A DNA stretch of 5,667 nucleotides. It comes from Candidatus Zipacnadia bacterium (GTDB lineage: Bacteria; Armatimonadota; Zipacnadia; Zipacnadales; Zipacnadaceae). Made by a program: the position numbers and the translations under genes. Under the pieces are notes generated by a model. That model ran no database searches, was not told the DNA's origin, and saw only the letters and a list, made by a program, of their open reading frames with translations. The stretch lies in contig JALGTD010000110.1 in assembly GCA_029821515.1 (NCBI GenBank), forward strand, positions 1 through 5,667, read 5' to 3'. Positions within the stretch are counted from its first letter, which is position 1, and every line of letters begins with the position of its first letter. Shown here in pieces: positions 1 to 5,500 of the stretch.

Positions 1-467
1 GGGTGGTCGCCGATACTGCTGATTACCCGCTGAGCAGTATCGCGCAGCTTATCGTCGTCAGGCCGCCCCAGTACCTGGGCGACGATGGTCCGTTCGCACT
101 GTTTGCAGAGCCAGGCTACCCCGTAGGCCTGCTGACCGGCGCGCCAGGCGAAGGTGGCCAGGCTGTCTTTTTGCATCTGGCGCTTGCTGACTACGCGCAC
201 ATCACGCTCGACCGAGAACTGCTGATCGTCAGCCTTAGCCCCCTTCTCAACAGTGCGCAGGTAGTTGTCAACGGTTCGGTCCAAGTCAACGAAGCCGGGC
301 GAGGCTACCCATTTGATCTCCAGGCGTGGCATATCCCGATCGTCGGCGCGCAGGTAACCTTCCTTCTCGTCGGCTGATATCAAGGCCAGTGACCAGTCAT
401 CGGGTACCCAAACGGTAATGCCGTCCCAGCCGATTAGGCGGGGGAATTTGTTGCTCTCGTTGGTCAT
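1..467 (-). CDS. Conserved-looking cytosolic protein with a CxxC pair, C-terminus beyond window
   Basis: I do not recognise a named family and assign no function. The minus frame starts at ATG 467 and stays open for 155 codons to the left edge, so the C-terminus is missing. There is no signal peptide or membrane segment; the chain is charged and looks cytosolic. The N-terminus is rich in spaced tryptophans (GWDGITVWVPDDW, residues 13-25), followed by GYLRADD (37-43), RLEIKW (48-53), a charged helical stretch (about 62-103), then FAWRAG (106-111) and WLCKQCERT (119-127). Cys121 and Cys124 form a CxxC that could bind zinc or be redox active; this is inference. The start follows the rodA stop by 28 bases, with AAGAAG six bases before the ATG as a weak ribosome site. 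Co-transcription with rodA is likely. Codon-by-codon continuity and a sensible protein composition make it a real gene; the opposite-strand reading is its shadow. Confidence 0.8.
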   Translation of the reverse strand, partial: MTNESNKFPRLIGWDGITVWVPDDWSLALISADEKEGYLRADDRDMPRLEIKWVASPGFVDLDRTVDNYLRTVEKGAKADDQQFSVERDVRVVSKRQMQKDSLATFAWRAGQQAYGVAWLCKQCERTIVAQVLGRPDDDKLRDTAQRVISSIGDH

Positions 468-495
468 TTTGGGCTTCTTTGCGCGATATTTGCTC

Positions 496-1611
496 CTAGA
501 AGGCTATCTTGCGCTTGCGCATATAGATGCTCTGCAGGATACCGACGGCCAGGAAATTGACGATCATACTGCTACCGCCGTAGCTGACAAAGGGCAGGGT
601 CATACCCTTGACTGGCGCCATCCCCAGAGCCATTCCTACGTTAGCGGTAATGTGGATGAGAAACATAGCGGCAATTCCTCCGGCCAATAGCCGCCCGAGG
701 AGGTCCTTAGCCTGCCAGCATATAGCCAGGCTGCGCCACATCAATGCAGCCAGCAGTCCCAATAGGGCAAGGGAGCCGACAAAGCCCCACTCTTCGCCGA
801 TAACCGTAAAAATGAAATCTTTTTCTTGATGAGGAATGAAGGCCAGCCGGCTCTGAGTGCCCTGGAAAAGGCCCTTGCCCAAAAGATGTCCTGAGCCGAT
901 GGCGATCAGTGATTGCTGGTTCTGCCAGCCAGTGCCCCTGGGATCTTCCTGGGGATGCAAGAAGGCAGTGATGCGCTCTTTGTGATATGGCTTAACTATT
1001 CCTGAGCCCCAGGCAGCGGCAAAGAGCATAATGAAAGCAAACCCGAAGGCACTCAGATGCGTGAGTTTAGCGCCGGCCAGGAAGATCACGAAGAACCAGA
1101 TAAACAGCAACACTACTGGCGTGCCAAGGTCTGGCTGGATGAATATTACCGCCGCTAGCGCCATTACATATCCTAAAGATGCTGCTATCCTGTGAAAAGT
1201 CAATTCCTGGTGGCTACCTCTGGCCAGATAGGTGCCCAGCATAATGATTATAGCAAGTTTACTGAGTTCGGCGGGCTGGATGGATATTGGGCCTACTGCC
1301 AGCCAGCGGGCACTGCCATGGACGATCTGGCCAATGGCCAGCACCAGCAGCAGCAGTCCTATAACCAGGCCATAGAAGACCAGGCTGAGGTCGGCCAGGC
1401 GGCTGTAGTCGGCCAGCATCACCAGCACCATCACCACCAGCCCCAGGCCAATCCAGGTAAGCTGCAGATTCACTTTATGGGTCGGTGACTTGTCAGCCAT
1501 GGCTAGCTGGGCTTGGGTGCAACTGTATATCATCAGCGCACCGTAAGCGCACAGCAGTAATACCACAGCCAACAGGATGAAATCAGTTCGGGCCAGTAGT
1601 CGCATCGGCAC
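496..1611 (-). CDS. rodA: RodA, SEDS-family peptidoglycan glycosyltransferase
   Basis: RodA polymerises lipid II into glycan strands in the cytoplasmic membrane, working with a class B penicillin-binding protein during side-wall elongation. The 371-residue length fits the family. About ten membrane segments can be read (near 11-30, 51-69, 72-94, 113-130, 143-160, 165-181, 186-205, 267-292, 309-330, 342-364). Family motifs in order: GSARWL (99-104), QPAEL (112-116), QPDLGT (159-164), EDPRGTGWQNQQS (222-234), IAIGSG (236-241), GKGLFQGTQ (245-253), DFIFTVIGEE (265-274), and the C-terminal PFVSYGGSS (340-348). Asp265 sits where the catalytic aspartate of characterised RodA proteins lies, and Trp103 matches the conserved RWL tryptophan. 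GMxPVKGMTLPF favours RodA over FtsW or SpoVE. The start is GTG at 1611, five bases after AGGAG; ATG at 1605 (spacing 11) is the alternative. The stop is TAG. It is probably the first gene of a leftward unit. No partner PBP2 gene is in the window. Confidence 0.95.
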   Translation of the reverse strand: MPMRLLARTDFILLAVVLLLCAYGALMIYSCTQAQLAMADKSPTHKVNLQLTWIGLGLVVMVLVMLADYSRLADLSLVFYGLVIGLLLLVLAIGQIVHGSARWLAVGPISIQPAELSKLAIIIMLGTYLARGSHQELTFHRIAASLGYVMALAAVIFIQPDLGTPVVLLFIWFFVIFLAGAKLTHLSAFGFAFIMLFAAAWGSGIVKPYHKERITAFLHPQEDPRGTGWQNQQSLIAIGSGHLLGKGLFQGTQSRLAFIPHQEKDFIFTVIGEEWGFVGSLALLGLLAALMWRSLAICWQAKDLLGRLLAGGIAAMFLIHITANVGMALGMAPVKGMTLPFVSYGGSSMIVNFLAVGILQSIYMRKRKIAF

Positions 1612-1616
1612 AGGTT

Positions 1617-1621
1617 CTCCT
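1617..1621 (-). promoter_or_regulatory. Ribosome binding site of rodA
   Basis: AGGAG (within GAGGAG) on the minus strand lies five bases before GTG 1611 and eleven before ATG 1605. The shorter spacing is the more usual, which is why GTG was taken as the rodA start. Confidence 0.7.
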
Positions 1622-1629
1622 CATAGGTT

Positions 1630-1658
1630 AGTATAACAAAAACCGGCGAGGACGGGAA
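1630..1658 (-). promoter_or_regulatory. Possible extended -10 promoter for rodA
   Basis: The minus strand reads TGTTATACT, that is a TATACT -10 (1635-1630) with the TGn extension just upstream. The -35 position at 17 bases is only TTCCCG, a poor match, so the extended -10 would have to compensate. Transcription would begin near 1623, leaving a leader of about a dozen bases that just includes the ribosome site. This is tight, so the call is tentative. Confidence 0.35.
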
Positions 1659-1661
1659 GGT

Positions 1662-1689
1662 TTGTCAATCTTGGCAAAGCGGGTATACT
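1662..1689 (+). promoter_or_regulatory. Sigma70/sigmaA-type promoter for the alkyltransferase gene
   Basis: TTGTCA (1662-1667) and TATACT (1684-1689) each match consensus at five of six positions and are 16 bases apart. Transcription would start near 1696, only about 15 bases before GTG 1711 and about 39 before GTG 1735, which bears on the start choice. No Ada-type operator is recognised. Confidence 0.6.
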
Positions 1690-1710
1690 TGGCAATAAGA
1701 TTACGATTCT

Positions 1711-2253
1711 GTGCTGCTGGCGGCTGTTTTGCGGGTGAAAACTTTGCTTCTCTTTGCAACTGACTGGGGCTGGTGGGGCCTGGTGGGCAGCTCGCGGGGA
1801 ATTGTCAAGGTAGTCCTGCCTCAGGACTGTCCGGAGGATGTTCAGGGCCAGATTAGCTCGCCTGGCGGTCGCGCGAGTTCCCTGCTTGCATGTGGTGCCC
1901 GACAAATCCAGGAATATCTGTGGGGCCGACGCCAGCGATTCACTGTACCGGTTGATTGGGAACTTATCTTGGGCTTTGCGCGTCAAATACTTGAGGCCTG
2001 TGGTCAAATTGCCTACGGGGAGACGGTCAGTTACAGCGAGCTAGCTCGTCGGGTTGGCAAGACAGGGGCCGAGCGGGCGGTAGGGCAGGCTCTGGCAGCT
2101 AATCCGGTGCCGATACTGGTACCATGTCACCGGGTGATTTGCGCCGATGGCAGTCTCGGCGGCTTCTCGGGAGGCGTGGACATTAAGCGCCGGTTGCTGG
2201 AACTTGAAGGCAGTTGGCCCTTACATCGCGCAGGGTTTGGCGGAGTTGGTTGA
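1711..2253 (+). CDS. ogt: O6-alkylguanine-DNA alkyltransferase (Ogt/MGMT type)
   Basis: This enzyme repairs O6-methylguanine and related lesions by moving the alkyl group to its own cysteine, a suicidal reaction. The C-terminal DNA-binding domain is complete: IAYGETVSYSELA (100-112), ERAVGQALAANP (121-132), the active-site PCHRV (138-142) with Cys139, then GFSGGVDIKRRLLELEG (151-167). The hydrogen-bond network known from human MGMT (Asn137-Cys145-His146-Glu172) maps to Asn131, Cys139, His140 and Glu166. The position of the human arginine finger (Arg128) is Ala129; as I recall, E. coli Ada also has Ala there, so this need not impair activity. The N-terminal domain is short and lacks the zinc cysteines of Ada, so it is not a full Ada regulator. 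The start is uncertain: GTG 1711 and GTG 1735 (MKTLLLFATDWG) are both possible, and neither has a convincing Shine-Dalgarno. It appears to be transcribed alone. The gene symbol reflects family type only. Confidence 0.93.
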   Translation: MLLAAVLRVKTLLLFATDWGWWGLVGSSRGIVKVVLPQDCPEDVQGQISSPGGRASSLLACGARQIQEYLWGRRQRFTVPVDWELILGFARQILEACGQIAYGETVSYSELARRVGKTGAERAVGQALAANPVPILVPCHRVICADGSLGGFSGGVDIKRRLLELEGSWPLHRAGFGGVG

Positions 2254-2278
2254 CTTGTGCGGCGCGTTGGTGTACAAT
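2250..2278 (+). promoter_or_regulatory. Near-consensus promoter for the large exported protein, overlapping the ogt stop codon
   Basis: TTGACT (2250-2255) and TACAAT (2273-2278) are separated by the ideal 17 bases. The -35 hexamer contains the TGA stop of the alkyltransferase gene (2251-2253). Transcription would start near 2285 and give a leader of about 170 bases before the ATG at 2458. This is the best promoter in the window. Confidence 0.7.
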
Positions 2279-2313
2279 AAGTCCAAATAATTGTGGCATA
2301 GCCGTAGCTTTCG

Positions 2314-2391
2314 TAGCATTGACAGGCCTGGTGCTAAGGCGCAGGGCTAGTTCTGGCCAGCTTGAAGTGGCCGGAGCCCCAGCATAAGCAC
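2314..2391 (+). ncRNA. Structured leader RNA with mutually exclusive stems, class unknown
   Basis: A three-tier hairpin can be drawn: GTGCT (2331-2335) with AGCAC (2387-2391); GGGCT (2344-2348) with AGCCC (2375-2379); and CTGGCCA (2353-2359) with TGGCCGG (2368-2374), closing loop GCTTGAAG. Internal loops are AAGGCGCA on the left and CAGCATA on the right, plus a 5'-side bulge AGTT (2349-2352). The outer strand GTGCTA (2331-2336) can instead pair with TAGCAT (2314-2319), excluding the outer tier. The pairing is seen in the sequence; function as a regulator is inference. It could be a riboswitch-like element, a protein-binding leader, or chance pairing in GC-rich DNA. Confidence 0.35.
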
Positions 2392-2399
2392 AGTGGTTG

Positions 2400-2415
2400 T
2401 GCATTATACAATGCA
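2400..2415 (+). repeat. Perfect inverted repeat in the leader
   Basis: TGCATT-ATAC-AATGCA has perfect 6-base arms around a 4-base loop. It ends 29 bases before the ribosome binding site. It could be a repressor operator or a small RNA hairpin; it lacks the GC-rich stem and U-run of a terminator. It also contains TATACA, but no -35 stands at the right distance. Confidence 0.5.
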
Positions 2416-2444
2416 GCATAACTTGAGCGACCCGCCCCATCTCC

Positions 2445-2450
2445 AGGAGG
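2445..2450 (+). promoter_or_regulatory. Strong ribosome binding site of the large exported protein
   Basis: AGGAGG is a full anti-16S match, seven bases before ATG 2458. With the signal peptide that follows at once, it fixes the start codon. Confidence 0.9.
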
Positions 2451-2457
2451 GAGAGTA

Positions 2458-2550
2458 ATGCTTACACAGCACCGCTCTTTTGCTATCCTCGTTACAGCTC
2501 TGATTCTCGCTGCGAGCTTCACTATCGCTGGTATTCCTTCGGTCAATGCG
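2458..2550 (+). other. Sec signal peptide
   Basis: MLTQHRSFAILVTALILAASF gives a basic n-region (His5, Arg6) and a hydrophobic core at residues 8-26. Cleavage is likely after the VNA of SVNA-AG (residue 31) or one residue later. There is no cysteine near the site, so it is not a lipoprotein, and the protein is exported to or beyond the outer face of the membrane. Confidence 0.88.
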
Positions 2551-5500
2551 GCCGGGATTAGCTTGGGGTACGGTGGTGATGGTGTCTGGCGGCAGACGGC
2601 CACGGCCAACTCCCAGCGTTGGTTCCGCGTCCGAGTCACTTGGGATAACACCATCTCAGAGGGGGAGGCTCAACCCAACGAGCGCATTGATGGGCTGTAC
2701 CTTACCAGGGGAGTGAGCTTCCACAACACGGTTGCTGCTCCCAGCGGTGAGACATACCGCAGCGAGCTAACTGGTGGCAAGGGAATATGGGACGCGGGGC
2801 GGCGGGCTGCAACGGGTGGTCTATCGCCGGTGGTGATACTTAATGTTGTTGAGCCGGGGCGAACTCGGTTCTACTATACGGCCACCCGCTTCGCGCAGCC
2901 TTATGTTTATCCGGCAGGAAGCCTGGCCGGGTATGAACTTAGCATCACCCCTGTACTTACAGGGGTGCCCGATCCGCCGTATACTGTGACCGGCAACGGC
3001 TCGGACTTCCTGGGTGACTATATTGATGTAAGCTCCGCGCTGTCGAGTAATGTCGCTCCTGTGCTGAGTGTGTGGCAGCAGACCTCGGCGACGCGCGTCT
3101 ACTACCGGGGTGCTAACCTTACTACTGTCCAATACCCGCGCACGTGGTTGGCGGGAGAGACACTCAGGTTCCTCACAGGAGTAGCTGCCGGCAACAACTA
3201 CCCGATTGCTACCAATGACGATGACCTGGACGGCTATTACATACAAATTGTGGAGACCGATGAGGGGGACTATGATCTGCCTGCGGGGTTGCTACCGCCG
3301 ATAACGGTTGTCTCACAGCCTTCCGCGACGAAGTTCTATTACACGGGCGGCGCGTATGCCGACGACGAGTTAATAGGGCAGACCATGCTCTTTACCACCG
3401 GGGCGGCAGCGGATGAGGAACGGGTCATCGCCGACAATGGCACCGACACGAGCTGGCCCTGGGGAACCTGGATTGAGTCAGCGCCTGCCCTGCCCACTCT
3501 GCTTACGCCCCTCACGGTCAGCTGGGTGCCCGACGTCAGAAAGTTATACTATACCGGGTATGCTCATACTCCAGGTAGCCTCAATGGACTGTCGCTGGCG
3601 TTCGATACCATAAACGGGGTTGCTCAGGTTCCCCCTGTGGCTATGACGATTGACACCAATGGGACAGACGGGGGGGGCGACTATATCACGACAACCGCAG
3701 ACCTGCCGGCCACCTTGGTTCTCACGGTCAGCTCGGTGCCCGCGGCCAACAAGTTATACTATACCGGGGTTACTTATACTGCAGGTAGCCTCGCTGGACT
3801 GTCGCTGGCCTTCGATACCATAAACGGGGTTGCTCAGACTCCCCATGTGGCTATGACTGTTAACACGAATGGGACAGACGGCGGGGGCAACTTTATCACG
3901 ACAACCGCAGCCCTGCCGGCCGGCTTGATTGCCACTGACACCTTCTACGTCACTAACACCTTCTACGTCAATGACGTGGTCCTGATTGAGGACCAGTGCG
4001 TCGTTCCCGACACCGGTATGCTGACCGACCTTGTGCACGCGGATGACCTGCCCAAGCATTTCGGAGTAGCGTGGGAAGCCGTGTCTAGCGCCGATCAAGT
4101 CGTAACTGTGGGGCCGTTTTCTGAGTACCATTCCGATTGGCTGATAGGGTCAGTAAGTGTTACTCCACCGAGTGGTACTGAATTTAGGTTCAGACTGGCA
4201 TATAGCACCTGGAACAGCGAGGATGATGTTTACGAGGGGCAGACCCCAATCGAGATCACAGGCAACTATGTTACGGTGCCGCTAGCGTTGAGTAGCTATG
4301 TGGGTTCCTTTATCTGGCCCTCGGGCGAGATGCAGGCGTGGTATTCGGGCACAGCGGTGGGGGTAGACCCACTCATTACGGATGACTCGGCGGCCGGCGG
4401 GGTCACCGACCCCGATAACGGTTCCGGCAGCGACATGTACACCTTCCGGGTTAAGTATTTCAGTGGACTGCAGAACGGAGCCGGAGCCGATTGGCCGGAG
4501 ATGCCGGTTATCTGGAAACCGAACGTCTCGCCGCCGGAAGAACCCGGTTGGGCCGTTGATTTTGACCGTTTCAGCTCTTTTGCCATTTCTGGCAGTGTCG
4601 ACCATGATTTGAAAAACTATGTGGATAATGCCCCTGCGCCTGACTGGATCTATGACGAGTGGGACGACCGCTATCACGACCAGATTGGCGACTACGTCCT
4701 GTTGGGAGGCTGGAACCCCTTTGCTCCGATGTTAATCGTGGATCAAGACTATCATGATCCCTACCTCATGGTACAGGAAAGCGGCTCTCTGCGCGAAGGG
4801 ATCGTCTATAAGTACATAATTCGTCCTACTAACTACCTACAGTTGCTGCACAATATTTTCACTCTGCAGTTCGACCAGCCTTACGATGACGCCTGGGATA
4901 CGGCCTTCATGACAATGACTGGGGTACCTGTCTCAAATGCGTATGCCGTTATGTCCCCAGGTGGCCATAAGTATGAATTTCTCACCACTCGTGACTGGCA
5001 TCCTCCGGTGTGGCAGATCACTGACGAGCAGACGAGCAATCCCGAAATAGGTAATTGTGCAGTGGCTTTGCGAGGCAGGCCGGGGTACGCTCTGGAAGCT
5101 ATCCATGTGGTTAATGAGGGCTGGTATAATTCTGGGCATATCCGCACCGAACTTATCCAGACATGGTACGAAGATGATGACCCGGGTGGGTATGGGTATC
5201 CTTATGATAGCCAGGACGCGGCTCGGTATCCCAAAGTTGACCCGGTATTGACGGCTCATCCGTATTTTGCGGGTGGTTACCCCTTGCCGGGGCAAGCTCT
5301 CACCATGATAGGGCCGTCCATAGACGGCTCGCTGACCAATCCCTTTAATCCACTACCGAGTACACTTGCGCCAGGTGGGGAACCGTGGAGCGACCTGGTC
5401 GGTCCTTATGGTACCGGCGTAATCGCTGGCTACGGTGGTGGCCTGCACTCTCCTTTGCGCTTTACCAACGAGGACACCATCTGGCCCAACTACGTGAATA

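Larger units (their letters stand above)
1612..1710. promoter_or_regulatory. Divergent intergenic region between rodA and the alkyltransferase gene
   Basis: These 99 bases separate two genes that read away from each other, so promoters for both must lie here or inside the coding starts. I see a clear rightward promoter (1662-1689) and a weaker leftward one (1630-1658). A small symmetric TTGTCAA (1662-1668) gives a -35-like hexamer on both strands, but on the minus strand nothing like a -10 stands 16-18 bases from it. No terminator or RNA gene is visible. Confidence 0.6.
2254..2457 (+). promoter_or_regulatory. Intergenic region and long 5' leader of the large exported protein gene
   Basis: The 204 bases hold no supported gene. 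They contain most of the promoter at 2250-2278, a direct repeat CGTAGC (2303-2308 and 2312-2317), a structured segment (2314-2391), a perfect inverted repeat (2400-2415), an 8-base direct repeat CAGCATAA (2380-2387 and 2414-2421), and the ribosome site. I see no intrinsic terminator for the upstream gene, so readthrough is possible. I compared the leader by eye with the c-di-GMP-I and cobalamin riboswitch cores and saw no match. Confidence 0.55.
2833..3930 (+). repeat. Five tandem 70-79-residue protein repeats with a YYTG signature
   Basis: Repeats at 2833-3063, 3064-3300, 3301-3510, 3511-3720 and 3721-3930 encode residues 126-202, 203-281, 282-351, 352-421 and 422-491. Each begins with a short hydrophobic strand (ILNVV, LSVWQ, ITVVS, LTVSW, LTVSS). 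Next comes the signature TRFYYTA, TRVYYRG, TKFYYTG, RKLYYTG or NKLYYTG. Many have a mid-repeat AGSLAG-like turn, and the later part carries an N-G-T/S-D-x-x-G-D-Y-I signature (NGSDFLGDYI, NDDDLDGYYI, NGTDTSW, NGTDGGGDYI, NGTDGGGNFI). The pattern suggests a small beta-sandwich domain; that fold is inference. The first copy lacks the Gly of YYTG, and the third has a divergent end (NGTDTSWPWGTW). Confidence 0.8.

Noticed and set aside
3..377. Plus-strand frame of 124 codons starting at GTG 3
   Set aside because: It lies wholly opposite the minus-strand gene at 1-467, whose codon reading gives a far more protein-like sequence and sits in line with rodA.
1192..1488. Plus-strand frame with a His/Gln-rich stretch
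   Set aside because: It is the antisense of rodA membrane segments; the His and Gln runs arise from reversed Leu/Val codons. No ribosome site was seen.
1663..1668. Minus-strand TTGACA as the -35 of rodA
   Set aside because: The only good -10 on that strand (TATACT, 1635-1630) is 27 bases away, too far; the hexamer is the mirror of the rightward -35.
1621..2007. Minus-strand frame of 128 codons opposite the alkyltransferase gene
   Set aside because: It overlaps the well-supported ogt gene and the promoter region and has no domain-like features.
2319..2353. TTGACA at 2319-2324 as an alternative -35
   Set aside because: No -10-like hexamer stands 15-19 bases downstream; the nearest, TAGTTC, is 23 bases away.
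2331..2387. Short 18-codon reading frame (GTG start, TAA stop) in the leader as a possible leader peptide
   Set aside because: No ribosome site precedes it, and its sequence shows no run of regulatory codons; the same bases are better explained by paired RNA.
2290..2395. c-di-GMP-I (GEMM) riboswitch suggested by GCGCAGGGCTAG
   Set aside because: The second core block (GACGCAAAGCC-like) and the tetraloop arrangement of that class are missing.
2334..2654. Minus-strand frames across the leader and signal peptide region (also 2183-2440)
   Set aside because: They run against a strong promoter, ribosome site and signal peptide on the plus strand; composition is not protein-like.
2821..5295. Several minus- and plus-strand frames of 64-141 codons inside the large plus-strand gene
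   Set aside because: All are shadows of the 1070-codon frame, whose repeats and signatures prove its reading.
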